Positions 1 through 8,117 of a stretch of 59,694 nt of DNA are shown one piece after another; the first letter of the stretch is position 1, and each line of letters begins with the position of its first letter. The position numbers and the translations under genes are program-made. Source of the DNA: Micromonospora sp. HK10 (GTDB taxonomy: Bacteria; Actinomycetota; Actinomycetes; Mycobacteriales; Micromonosporaceae); the NCBI RefSeq assembly GCF_000982955.1, contig NZ_KQ058833.1, positions 1-59,694 of the forward strand, written 5' to 3'. The notes under the pieces were generated by a model. It was given only the letters and a program-made list of their open reading frames with translations. It was not told where the DNA came from and did not search any database.

Positions 1-47
1 GCACCGGAGTCCTTTACATGACTCACCCCCACCTGCGGCCCGAACCG

Positions 48-115
48 GGGCACGGGATGCGGCAAAGCGTGCCCTCGGTCTCTGCGGAGACCACCGTCTG
101 CCGCATCCCGTGCCC
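48..115. repeat. Nested inverted repeat (large hairpin)
   Basis: Positions 48-64 (GGGCACGGGATGCGGCA) and 99-115 are perfect 17-nt inverted copies. The 34-nt interval between them holds a second perfect hairpin: GGTCTC at 77-82, a TGCG loop, and GAGACC at 87-92. No gene covers the element. It could be a terminator for a gene left of the window, a structured RNA, or a REP-like repeat; the sequence alone does not decide. Confidence 0.6.
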
Positions 116-159
116 GGACCGAGCGGCCGGGGCGGTCGGCCGGACCGGGCGGCCGGACC

Positions 160-196
160 GGTCGGGTGGGGCGGTCGGGTGGGGCGGTCGGGTGGG
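160..196. repeat. 13-bp tandem repeat abutting a stop codon
   Basis: The unit GGTCGGGTGGGGC occurs at 160-172 and 173-185, with an 11-nt partial copy at 186-196. The array ends exactly at the stop codon of the DedA-like gene. It is noncoding, G-rich on the plus strand, and has no evident function. Confidence 0.55.
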
Positions 197-814
197 TCAG
201 CGGCGGATGGTGGCGCGGGCGCGGGCCCGGCGGTGGGCCCAGCGCGCGGCTTCCAGCAGGCCGGCGACCAGCACCGAGAGGCCGACGCCAACGAGCAGGC
301 CCTGGATCGGGTGGTGGGCGAAGGCGAGACCGCCGAACCAGCCCAGCAACCCGCAGTAGGTCCCCCACACGGCGCAGGCCAGCGCGTCGTACATCAGGAA
401 CGAGCGGATCGGGTAGCGGACCGCGCCCATGGTGAGGGTGACCGCGGTGCGGCCGCCCGGGACGTACCGGGCGGTGGTGAGGATCGCCCCGCCACGCCGG
501 TCGACCGCCCGGCGGGCCCACTCGGAGCTGGCCCGGCGCCGGCTGTCGGCGGGCAGCCGGGCCAGCCGGTGCGCGCCGCCGCCGCGCCCGATGGCGTACG
601 AGATGTGGTCGCCGACGAGTGCGCCGAAGCTGGCGGCCAGGATCACTCCGACCAGGTGCGGCTCACCGTTGGCCGCGAAGACCCCGGCGGTGATGGCGAC
701 GGTCTCGCCCGGTACCGCCGGGAAGAACGCGTCGACCGCGGTGACCGCGATGATCAGCAGGTACACCCACGGCGAGGCCACCGTCTGGTACAGCAGGTCG
801 AGCGCGTCCCCCAT
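197..814 (-). CDS. DedA/VTT-family inner-membrane protein
   Basis: A 205-aa polytopic membrane protein of the DedA (SNARE-associated, VTT) family. Members are known for roles in lipid-carrier or phospholipid flipping and envelope homeostasis; the substrate here is unknown. Family-type motifs are visible: FFPAVPGE at residues 30-37 and ARYVPGGR at about 115-122, followed by hydrophobic segments and an Arg-rich C-terminus. The ATG at 814 is chosen because the frame upstream of it is low-complexity shadow sequence without hydrophobic character. It lies downstream of the MaoC gene on the same strand with about 70 nt between, so cotranscription is possible. Confidence 0.85.
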   Translation of the reverse strand: MGDALDLLYQTVASPWVYLLIIAVTAVDAFFPAVPGETVAITAGVFAANGEPHLVGVILAASFGALVGDHISYAIGRGGGAHRLARLPADSRRRASSEWARRAVDRRGGAILTTARYVPGGRTAVTLTMGAVRYPIRSFLMYDALACAVWGTYCGLLGWFGGLAFAHHPIQGLLVGVGLSVLVAGLLEAARWAHRRARARATIRR

Positions 815-884
815 CCCCCCATGCTCGGGGGTACGCGGTCGGGCGGGGCCCCTTCCCGTACAAAAGGGGGTAACCGGGGCCGGC

Positions 885-2057
885 TCAGCGGATGGTGCCC
901 ACCAGGTGCGGCCGGCCGTCCCGGGCGCTGTGCAGCGCGAAGTCCCACTCCGTGCCGGTGCCGCCTGCGCTGAAGGCGACCGTGGACGGCAGCGGCACCG
1001 GCAGTTTGAACGCCACGTCCACCGTGTACGCCTCCGGCAGCCGGCCCTCCAGCGCCGCCAGGCACCGGGCCTTGCTCCACATCCCGTGCGCGATCGGGCC
1101 CGGGAAGCCGAACAGCCGCGCCCCGAGCCGTGACGTGTGGATCGGGTTGTGGTCACCGGACACCCGGGCGTAGTCGGTGCCCACCCGGGGCGTCACCCGC
1201 CACTGGGCGGAGGCGGCCGGCGGCGCCGGGCGGTCACCCCGGTCGCGCCGCGGGCCGCCGCCGGCCGAGCGCCCCTTCCCCAGGTACGTCGAGACGCCCC
1301 GCCAGACCTCCTCGCCGGCGATCGAGCCGACCAGCACCACGTCGAGTTGCCGGCCCCGCTCGTGCGGGCGCAGGTTCTCGGCGTACGTGCGGAAGTCCAC
1401 GGTCTCGCCGGCGTCGACCGGCCGGTGCACGGTGATCCGGTTGGCCACGTGCACCACCCCGGTCAGCGGGATGGGGAACTCCGGCACCGTCATCAGCCGC
1501 AACGCCAGCGGGAAACCCAGCACGTGCAGGTAGGTGGCCGGCAGCCGGTCGGCCAGCCGGAACCCGCACACCCGGTCGTAGTCGGCCAGGTGCCCGGGGT
1601 CCACGGTGACCCCGCCGACCGTCAGCTCCACCTCGGGTACGTCCTGCCCGCGCCGGCGGCCCGTCCCGGGCAGCACCCCGAGCAGCGCCCGCCGGTAGAG
1701 CGCGCCGGGTGCCGGCAGCCGCCCCAGCTCGACCCGGACCCGCCCGTCCGGCCGACCGGGCGCGCCGGCGGTCGGCGTGGCCGCCGACCGGCTCGCGGCG
1801 GACAGGTCGTGGGTCAGGTCGCCCGCCAGCGCGGAGAGGTCCTGGGTCGCCTCGGACGAGAGAGCGGGCGGCTCCGCCGCGCCGGGCTGCGCCGGGCGCG
1901 GATCGGTGCCCGTGCCCAGCTCCGCCGGGCGCGGATCGGCGCCCGCGCGCAGGGCGTTGCGGGCCGAGGTGAGGTCCTGGGTCGGGCCCTCGATCAGCTC
2001 GTGTACCGACAGCTCCGCGGCCGGCTCCTCCGACGGCTGCTGCTTACGCCACGCCAT
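885..2057 (-). CDS. htdX: MaoC-type (R)-3-hydroxyacyl thioester dehydratase, HtdX-like
   Basis: A 390-aa double-hotdog dehydratase expected to interconvert (R)-3-hydroxyacyl and trans-2-enoyl thioesters. The C-terminal half carries the hydratase-2 signature VSGDHNPIH at 299-307, with the Asp/His pair typical of the family. The ATG at 2057 overlaps the upstream reductase stop as TGATG, so translation is probably coupled. Order and orientation with the neighbouring reductase and divergent thiolase match mycobacterial htdX-fabG4-fadA2. Residues 1-100 are an unusual low-complexity extension with TQDL, TQDL and THDL motifs that is not part of the hotdog fold. Confidence 0.87.
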   Translation of the reverse strand: MAWRKQQPSEEPAAELSVHELIEGPTQDLTSARNALRAGADPRPAELGTGTDPRPAQPGAAEPPALSSEATQDLSALAGDLTHDLSAASRSAATPTAGAPGRPDGRVRVELGRLPAPGALYRRALLGVLPGTGRRRGQDVPEVELTVGGVTVDPGHLADYDRVCGFRLADRLPATYLHVLGFPLALRLMTVPEFPIPLTGVVHVANRITVHRPVDAGETVDFRTYAENLRPHERGRQLDVVLVGSIAGEEVWRGVSTYLGKGRSAGGGPRRDRGDRPAPPAASAQWRVTPRVGTDYARVSGDHNPIHTSRLGARLFGFPGPIAHGMWSKARCLAALEGRLPEAYTVDVAFKLPVPLPSTVAFSAGGTGTEWDFALHSARDGRPHLVGTIR

Positions 2058-3433
2058 CACGCCCCCAGCAGACTCTGGCCGCAGACCCGGACGATGTTGC
2101 CGCTGACGGCGCCGGTGGCCGGCCAGGAGAGCCAGCCGATCGTCTCGGCCACGTCCACCGGCAGGCCGCCCTGGGCCATGCTGTTCATCCGCCGGCCCGC
2201 CTCCCGGATCATCAGCGGGATCCGCGCGGTCAGCCGGGTCTCGATGAAACCGGGCGCCACCGCGTTGAGGCTGATGTCCCGCTCCCGCAGCACCGGGGAG
2301 AGCGAGTCGACCAGCCCGATCACCCCGGCCTTGCTGGTCGCGTAGTTGGTCTGGCCCCGGTTCCCGGCGATGCCGGCGATCGAGGAGACCGAGACGATCC
2401 GCCCACCGGCCGGGATCAGGCCGCGTTCCAGCAGTACGTCGTTGATCCGCTCCTGGCTGGACAGGTTCACGTCGATCACCGAGTCCCACCGGTCGGCGTC
2501 CATCCGGCCCAGCGTCTTGTCCCGGGTGATGCCCGCGTTGTGCACCACCACGTCGACCCGGCCGTGCCGGGACGCCAGGTGCTCGGCCAGCCGGGTCGGC
2601 GCGTCCGGCGCGGTCAGGTCGAGTTGCAGCGCGCTGCCGCCGATCCCGTTGGCGACCGCGGCCAGTTCGTCCCCGGCCGCCGGGATGTCCAGCGCCACCA
2701 CCTGGGCGCCGTCCCGGGCGAGCACCGTGGCCAGCGCCGCGCCGATGCCCCGGGCCGCGCCGGTGACCAGCACGACCTGGCCGTCCAGCGGCCGGTCCCA
2801 GTCGGCGGGCGCGACGGCGGTGCCGGCACCGACCCGGATCACCTGACCCGAGACGTACGCGGAGCGGCCGGAGAGAAGGAACCGGAGGGTCGATTCAAGG
2901 CTGGTGAGTGTGCCGGCGGGCAGGCCCTGGCCGGCACCGGCGTCCTTCGTCACGTACACCAGTTGCGCCGTGACGCCCCGGCCGAACTCCTTGCCGATGC
3001 TGCGGGTCAGCCCTTCCAGGGCCCGCTGGGCGGTGGCCTCGCGGGGGGAGCCGCACTCGGCCGGCGGGGTGCCCAGCACGATCACCCGGCCGCTGGGCGT
3101 CAGCGCCCGGGCGTGCGGGTGGAAGAAGTCGTAGAGCTGGCGGAGCCCGGTGGAGTCGGTGATGCCGGTGGCGTCGTACACCAGGGCGGCGAAGCGGGCG
3201 GCGCCGTCGGCGTCGGCGGCCGGGTCGACCAGCTCCACCCCGGCGGCGGTGAGGACCTTGCCCACCGGGTCGGCGAGCCGGCCGCCGGTGGCGGAGCCGA
3301 GCAGGACCGGCCCGGGCACGAGGGGGTCGCCGGGCGTGTGTCGGCGCAGTCGGGGCGGGTCGGGCAGCCCGAGGCGCTTGACCAGCGCGCGACCGGCCCC
3401 CGTCTGGACGAAGCTCGCGTACCTGTCGGTCAT
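2057..3433 (-). CDS. fabG4: Two-domain 3-oxoacyl thioester reductase (FabG4-type)
   Basis: A 458-aa high-molecular-weight FabG. Residues 1 to about 205 form an N-terminal flavodoxin-like domain of the FabG4 class. Residues 215-458 are a classical short-chain dehydrogenase: TGAARGIG at 224-231, NAG at 299-301, serines at 350-351 and catalytic Tyr364/Lys368 in YATSK. It should reduce 3-oxoacyl-CoA or -ACP with NAD(P)H, feeding the MaoC dehydratase encoded immediately downstream with a 1-nt overlap. It is divergent from the thiolase gene across 54 bp. The gene assignment rests on domain architecture and synteny with mycobacteria. Confidence 0.9.
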   Translation of the reverse strand: MTDRYASFVQTGAGRALVKRLGLPDPPRLRRHTPGDPLVPGPVLLGSATGGRLADPVGKVLTAAGVELVDPAADADGAARFAALVYDATGITDSTGLRQLYDFFHPHARALTPSGRVIVLGTPPAECGSPREATAQRALEGLTRSIGKEFGRGVTAQLVYVTKDAGAGQGLPAGTLTSLESTLRFLLSGRSAYVSGQVIRVGAGTAVAPADWDRPLDGQVVLVTGAARGIGAALATVLARDGAQVVALDIPAAGDELAAVANGIGGSALQLDLTAPDAPTRLAEHLASRHGRVDVVVHNAGITRDKTLGRMDADRWDSVIDVNLSSQERINDVLLERGLIPAGGRIVSVSSIAGIAGNRGQTNYATSKAGVIGLVDSLSPVLRERDISLNAVAPGFIETRLTARIPLMIREAGRRMNSMAQGGLPVDVAETIGWLSWPATGAVSGNIVRVCGQSLLGA

Positions 3434-3487
3434 AGGCGTAGCCTACTGGCGAGTAGGGTTCGGGCAACAGCTACCAGGAGGCCGATC
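3434..3487. promoter_or_regulatory. Divergent promoter region and thiolase RBS
   Basis: This 54-bp gap separates the divergent reductase and thiolase genes, so both promoters must overlap here or extend into the genes. A strong Shine-Dalgarno AGGAGG at 3476-3481 sits 6 nt before the GTG at 3488 and fixes that start. A shared regulator for the three-gene module is plausible, but I see no clear operator. Confidence 0.5.
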
Positions 3488-4780
3488 GTGCAGAGTGTCC
3501 GCCGGGTCGCCGTCATCGGCGGCAACCGCATCCCCTTCGCCCGGTCCAACTCGCGCTACGCGCAGGCGTCCAACGCCGACATGCTCGGCGCGGCGCTGGA
3601 CGGCCTCGTCGCCCGGTTCGGCCTGGCCGGCCAGCGGGTCGGCGAGGTGGTCGCCGGCGCGGTGCTCAAGCATTCCCGCGACTTCAACCTCACCCGCGAG
3701 GTGGTGCTCGGCTCCCGGCTCGACCCGCACACCCCCGCCTACGACATCCAGCAGGCCTGCGGCACCGGGCTGGAGGCGGCCATCCTGGTCGCCAACAAGA
3801 TCGCCCTCGGGCAACTCGAGGTCGGCATCGCCGGAGGTGTGGACACCACCTCCGACGCGCCCCTGGCCATCAACGAGGACCTGCGGCGGACGCTCATCCA
3901 GCTCAACTCCGCCCGCACCCTCGGCGCCCGGCTGAAGCTCGCCGCGAAGCTCCGCCCGCTCCAGCCGTTCAAGCCGGAGATCCCCCGCAACGCCGAGCCG
4001 CGTACCGGGCTCTCCATGGGCGAGCACGCCGCACGGACCGCGCTGCGTTGGAACATCGACCGGCAGGCCCAGGACGAGCTGGCGCTCCGCTCGCACCAGC
4101 GCCTCGCCGCCGCGTACGACCAGGGGTTCTTCGACGACCTGATGACCCCCTACCTGGGGCTCACCCGCGACCAGAACCTCCGCCCGGACACCACCCTGGA
4201 GAAGCTCGGCTCGCTCAAGCCGGTCTTCGGCACCACCGGCCCGGACGCCGACCGGGCCACCATGACCGCCGGCAACTCCTCCCCGCTCACCGACGGTGCG
4301 TCCACCGTGCTGCTGGCCTCCGAGGAGTGGGCGCGCGAACACCACCTGCCCGTGCTGGCCTGGTTCTCCTGGTCCGAGGCGGCCGCCGTCGACTTCGTGC
4401 ACGGCGACGAAGGGCTGCTGATGGCCCCCGCGTACGCGGTGCCCCGGATGCTGGCCCGGGCCGGGTTGACGTTGCAGGACTTCGACTACTACGAGATCCA
4501 CGAGGCGTTCGCCTCCCAGGTGCTGGCCACCCTGGCCGCCTGGGAGTCGCCGGAGTTCTGCAAGGAGCGGCTCGGCCTGGACGCGCCGCTCGGCGCGATC
4601 GACCGGGACAAGCTCAACGTCAACGGCTCCTCGCTGGCCGCCGGGCACCCGTTCGCGGCCACCGGCGGGCGGATCGTGGCCACCCTGGCCAAGCTGCTGG
4701 AGCAGAAGGGCAGCGGGCGGGGCCTGATCTCCATCTGCGCCGCCGGCGGGCAGGGCGTGACCGCGATCCTGGAGCGCTGA
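3488..4780 (+). CDS. fadA2: Acetyl-CoA acyltransferase (thiolase), FadA2/FadI-like
   Basis: A 430-aa thiolase that condenses or cleaves 3-ketoacyl-CoA. The nucleophile Cys91 lies in QQACGTGLEAA, the EIHEAF motif is present, His387 is in GHPFAATGG, and the acid/base Cys417 is in ICAAGGQG, so the active site is complete. The GTG at 3488 follows a perfect AGGAGG and gives an N-terminus typical of the family. It is the divergent partner of the reductase/dehydratase pair, and together they cover three of the four steps of an acyl-CoA elongation or degradation cycle. A hairpin terminator follows. Confidence 0.93.
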   Translation: MQSVRRVAVIGGNRIPFARSNSRYAQASNADMLGAALDGLVARFGLAGQRVGEVVAGAVLKHSRDFNLTREVVLGSRLDPHTPAYDIQQACGTGLEAAILVANKIALGQLEVGIAGGVDTTSDAPLAINEDLRRTLIQLNSARTLGARLKLAAKLRPLQPFKPEIPRNAEPRTGLSMGEHAARTALRWNIDRQAQDELALRSHQRLAAAYDQGFFDDLMTPYLGLTRDQNLRPDTTLEKLGSLKPVFGTTGPDADRATMTAGNSSPLTDGASTVLLASEEWAREHHLPVLAWFSWSEAAAVDFVHGDEGLLMAPAYAVPRMLARAGLTLQDFDYYEIHEAFASQVLATLAAWESPEFCKERLGLDAPLGAIDRDKLNVNGSSLAAGHPFAATGGRIVATLAKLLEQKGSGRGLISICAAGGQGVTAILER

Positions 4781-4792
4781 CGACGAACGACG

Positions 4793-4817
4793 GACGTCCG
4801 CCCTCCGGGCGGACGTC
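4793..4817 (+). terminator. Hairpin terminator after the thiolase gene
   Basis: GACGTCCGCCC at 4793-4803 pairs perfectly with 4807-4817 across a 3-nt loop, 12 nt after the thiolase stop. No U-run follows, as is usual in high-GC actinobacteria. Confidence 0.75.
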
Positions 4818-4919
4818 GCCGGTCCGGAACCGGATAAGCCGCCAGCTCCGGTCCCCGAGCAACCCGAGGGGGAACGACTTACGTCCCCTGGTCATGAGGC
4901 GAGCAACAGGCTCCGTGGC

Positions 4920-5438
4920 GTGAACCGGCCCAATGAGGACGAGTTCCGCGAGTTCGTGTCCGTCCGGCTGGATCCGCTGCGCCGGACGGCCTACCTGCTC
5001 TGCCGGGACTGGCACCTGTCCGACGACCTGGTGTCGATCACCGTCGGCCGGCTGTACCGGCACTGGCGGCGGGTCCGGGCGGCGGACAACGTCGACGCGT
5101 ACGTCCGCGGGGTGCTGACGCACGCCTGGCTCGACGAGCGGCGGCGCCCGTGGCGGCGGGAACAGAGCAGCGACCAGCTGCCCGACCTGCCCGAGCCGGG
5201 CACCGTGGAGGTGTCGTTGGCCGACCGGGAGCTGCTGTGGGAGCTACTCGGCCAGCTCCCGCCACGGCGTCGCGCGGTGGTGGTGCTGCGCTTCTACTGC
5301 GATCTGTCCGTCGAGCAGACCGCGGAGATCCTCGGCGTCAGCGCCGGGACGGTGAAGAGCCAGGCCGCCAGGGCACTGGCGCACCTGCGTCTGCTCGCCG
5401 GGACCGGATCGACCACCAAGCACGGGAGGCGGGCATGA
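4920..5438 (+). CDS. SigE-family ECF RNA polymerase sigma factor
   Basis: A 172-aa two-region ECF sigma factor. Region 2 spans about residues 8-75 (FVSVRLDPLRRTAYLLCRDW, then DDLV). Region 4 spans about 110-160 and carries a helix-turn-helix (DLSVEQTAEILGVSAGTVKS). There is no C-terminal extra domain. The GTG at 4920 is the start that gives the usual N-terminus of this family. Its stop overlaps the next gene by 4 nt (ATGA), so it is coupled to a membrane protein that probably controls it. Such pairs are numerous in Micromonosporaceae; target genes are unknown. Confidence 0.88.
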   Translation: MNRPNEDEFREFVSVRLDPLRRTAYLLCRDWHLSDDLVSITVGRLYRHWRRVRAADNVDAYVRGVLTHAWLDERRRPWRREQSSDQLPDLPEPGTVEVSLADRELLWELLGQLPPRRRAVVVLRFYCDLSVEQTAEILGVSAGTVKSQAARALAHLRLLAGTGSTTKHGRRA

Positions 5439-6304
5439 CGTACCGGCAGATCCTGGACGAGGCGATCGGGGCACCACCGCCGGCGGCGGTGGATGTCGAA
5501 CACATCATCCAACGTGAGATGCGGCGGGCCCGACGCCGTCGTGTCGGCGCGGTCAGCGGTGCCGCCCTCGCGGTGATCACGCTGGCCGGTACTGCTGTCA
5601 CGGTCGCGGGAGTCAACGCTCCGGTCGGCCCCACGGCCTCGCGTCCCGCCGCTCCGACGCCCCGCCCGACCGGCCCGTGGAGCTCCGCGCCGGCCAACGT
5701 CCCGATGCGGTACGACATCGAGGTGCGTGACCGGTTCGGCGGGGCGGCGCTCGTCGCCCTGCGGGAGAACCTGCCACAGCTCAGATGGCTCCCGGACGCC
5801 AGCATCTGGGAGAAGCCGGTGGACCCTCCGAAGCTGCTGATCGCCGCGTTCAGCAACCCCTTCGGCCAGGCCGGCTACGTGGTCACGGCGAACCTGATGG
5901 TCGACGGGCGGCGGGGGCACGTGACCATCATGATCGAGCCCGTCGTCCGCGCCACGGCCGAGCGGATGTTCTGTCCGCCAGCCGGAGATCGGGACGGCTG
6001 GACGTGTGAGGAGCGGACCGGGCCGGCTGGGGAGTGGGCCAGGGTGACGGAGGGGCCGCTGCCGCAGTCCGAATGGACGAACCAGGTGCAACCGGCGGTG
6101 ACCGGCGCTCCGCGACGCGCTCCTTCGGGGGCCACTCGAACGTCCCAGCCCGTTGCCGACCCATGGAACACGTTCCAGGTCCGGCTGCTGCGACAGGACG
6201 GCATGCTGGTGACCGTCACCGCCGTTGCGTGGAACAAGGAGAAGCTGTTCACCGTGGATCAGGCGATAGGGATCGCCCGTTATCCCACGCTCACCCTCCG
6301 TTGA
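5435..6304 (+). CDS. Membrane-anchored protein coupled to the sigma factor (putative regulator)
   Basis: A 289-aa protein with a short basic cytoplasmic N-terminus ending in RRARRRR, one transmembrane segment at about residues 37-60, a Pro/Thr linker, and an extracytoplasmic domain of about 215 residues that I do not recognise. No zinc-binding anti-sigma motif is visible. The 4-nt overlap with the sigma gene and the single-pass topology suggest a cognate sensor or anti-sigma factor, which is inference from context. Two cysteines (FCPP and WTCEE) in the outer domain could form a disulfide. Confidence 0.7.
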   Translation: MTYRQILDEAIGAPPPAAVDVEHIIQREMRRARRRRVGAVSGAALAVITLAGTAVTVAGVNAPVGPTASRPAAPTPRPTGPWSSAPANVPMRYDIEVRDRFGGAALVALRENLPQLRWLPDASIWEKPVDPPKLLIAAFSNPFGQAGYVVTANLMVDGRRGHVTIMIEPVVRATAERMFCPPAGDRDGWTCEERTGPAGEWARVTEGPLPQSEWTNQVQPAVTGAPRRAPSGATRTSQPVADPWNTFQVRLLRQDGMLVTVTAVAWNKEKLFTVDQAIGIARYPTLTLR

Positions 6305-6353
6305 TCGCCAGTGGGCCGGATCCGCGGACGCGGCGTACGGGAGAATGAGGGCC

Positions 6354-7778
6354 GTGACGACGATCCCGAACGTGCTCGCCAACCGGTACGCCTCACCCGA
6401 ACTGGTCGCCCTCTGGTCGCCGGAGGAGAAGGTCCGCATGGAGCGGCGGCTCTGGCTCGCCGTACTCAAGGCCCAGCGGGACCTCGGCGTGCCGGTGCCG
6501 GACGGCGTGGTCGAGGCGTACGAGCGGGTGGTCGACGACGTCGACCTGGCCTCCATCGCGGCGCGGGAGCGGGTCACCCGGCACGACGTGAAGGCCCGGA
6601 TCGAGGAGTTCAGCGCACTCGCCGGGCACGAGCACGTGCACAAGGGGATGACCTCCCGGGACCTCACCGAGAACGTCGAGCAGCTGCAGATCCGCGCCTC
6701 GCTGGAGCTGATCCGGGACCGGGTGGTCGCCGCCCTGACCCGGCTGGCCTGGCACGCGGGCGAATACTCCGCGCTGGTGATGACCGGCCGGTCGCACAAC
6801 GTCGCCGCCCAGGCCACCACGCTGGGTAAGCGGTTCGCCTCCGCCGCCGAAGAGCTGTTGATCGCGTACGAGCGGCTGGAGGACCTGATCGGCCGCTACC
6901 CGCTGCGCGGGATCAAGGGGCCGGTGGGCACCGCCGCCGACCAGCTCGACCTCTTCGACGGCGACGCCGACAAGGTGGCCGAGCTGGAGCGCCGGGTCGC
7001 CGGGCACCTGGGCTTCGCCCGGGTGCTGGACAGCGTCGGCCAGGTGTACCCGCGCTCGCTGGACTTCGACGTGCTCTCGGTGCTGGCCCAGGTGGCCGCC
7101 GCGCCGTCGTCGCTGGCCACCACGATCCGGCTGATGGTCGGCCAGGAGCTGGTCACCGAGGGCTTCAAGCCGGGCCAGGTGGGTTCAAGCGCCATGCCGC
7201 ACAAGATGAACACCCGCTCGTCGGAGCGGGTGAACGGCTTCGCGGTGATCATCCGGGGCTACCTGTCGATGGTCGGCGAGCTGGCCGGCGACCAGTGGAA
7301 CGAGGGGGACGTCTCCTGCTCGGTGGTCCGCCGGGTCGCGCTGCCGGACGCCTTCTTCGCCGCCGACGGGCTGTTCCAGACCTTCCTCACCGTGCTTGAC
7401 GAGTTCGGGCCGTACCCGGCGGTGATCAACCGGGAGCTGGAGCGCTTCCTGCCCTTCCTGGCCACCACGAAGATCCTGGTCGCCGCCGTGCGCCGGGGCG
7501 TCGGCCGGGAGACCGCCCACGAGGTGATCAAGGAGCACTCGGTGGCCGTGGCGCTGGCCATGCGGGAGAAGGGCGCCCCCGAGAACGACCTCTTCGACCG
7601 GCTCGCCGCGGATGGCCGTCTCGGCCTGACCCGCGCCGAGATCGACGCCCTGGTCGCCGACCGCAACGCCTTCGTCGGCGCCGCCGCCACCCAGGTCGAC
7701 CGCGTCACCGCCCGCATCACCACGATCGTCCAGCGCCACCCCGAAGCCGCCGCCTACTCCCCACCCCCCATCCTCTAG
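6354..7778 (+). CDS. purB: Adenylosuccinate lyase
   Basis: A 474-aa fumarase-superfamily lyase acting twice in purine synthesis: SAICAR to AICAR plus fumarate, and adenylosuccinate to AMP plus fumarate. The superfamily signature GSSAMPHKMN, with the mobile-loop catalytic Ser, is at about residues 277-286, and TSRDLTENV occurs earlier. I prefer the GTG at 6354 over the ATG at 6345: the protein then begins MTTIPNVLANRYAS as in other actinobacteria, and GGGAG at 6339-6343 is better spaced. It is a separate unit from the other purine genes, which lie 2 kb further on. Confidence 0.95.
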   Translation: MTTIPNVLANRYASPELVALWSPEEKVRMERRLWLAVLKAQRDLGVPVPDGVVEAYERVVDDVDLASIAARERVTRHDVKARIEEFSALAGHEHVHKGMTSRDLTENVEQLQIRASLELIRDRVVAALTRLAWHAGEYSALVMTGRSHNVAAQATTLGKRFASAAEELLIAYERLEDLIGRYPLRGIKGPVGTAADQLDLFDGDADKVAELERRVAGHLGFARVLDSVGQVYPRSLDFDVLSVLAQVAAAPSSLATTIRLMVGQELVTEGFKPGQVGSSAMPHKMNTRSSERVNGFAVIIRGYLSMVGELAGDQWNEGDVSCSVVRRVALPDAFFAADGLFQTFLTVLDEFGPYPAVINRELERFLPFLATTKILVAAVRRGVGRETAHEVIKEHSVAVALAMREKGAPENDLFDRLAADGRLGLTRAEIDALVADRNAFVGAAATQVDRVTARITTIVQRHPEAAAYSPPPIL

Positions 7779-7845
7779 CTAGGCCCCTCCACCCGCCCAC
7801 CCCGCCTCGCCTCGCCCCTCCCCGCCCCCGCCCCGCGTCCGTCCC

Positions 7846-7905
7846 GTTGATCAAGGGGTTTCGGTCTGTTTGGAGATCAACACCGACGCAAACCCCTTGA
7901 TCAAC
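7846..7905. repeat. Palindromic intergenic element (GATCAAGGGG type)
   Basis: GTTGATCAAGGGGTTT at 7846-7861 is perfectly inverted at 7890-7905. The 28-nt interval also contains CGGT and ACCG, which can extend the stem, and a third partial copy, GATCAAC. The arms are less GC-rich than their surroundings. It is probably a dispersed REP-like repeat, and possibly the terminator for purB. Confidence 0.65.
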
Positions 7906-8117
7906 AGCGCTGCGCGCGGGGCGCACGGGACAGCGCGCGGGGCGCTGCGCGGGGCCGGGCGCACGGGGCAGCGCACCAGGCGGGGCGCACGGGACAGCGC
8001 GCGGCGCGGGGCGCGCCGGCGGGAGTGCACGGGCGGGAGCGCGCCGGCGGGATCGCGCGGGGCGGGAGCGCCCGGGGTTGGCGGGGCACATGGGGGTGGG
8101 GGTGGGGTGGGTGGGGG
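7906..8117. other. GC-rich degenerate repeat tract in the purB-ybjQ gap
   Basis: The 339-bp gap between purB and the YbjQ gene holds the palindrome at 7846-7905 and then this tract. It is made of degenerate copies of GCGCACGGGACAGCGCGC and related words, and ends in a G/T-rich run. Small ORFs exist in several frames only because stop codons are scarce at this GC content. I see no credible gene. Confidence 0.5.

Noticed and set aside
2540..3487. Long in-frame extension upstream of the thiolase start
   Set aside because: Antisense to the reductase gene; AGGAGG plus GTG at 3488 gives the family N-terminus.
7906..8080. Small ORFs in the GC-rich tract after purB
   Set aside because: All frames are open because of extreme GC; composition is repetitive with no start signals.
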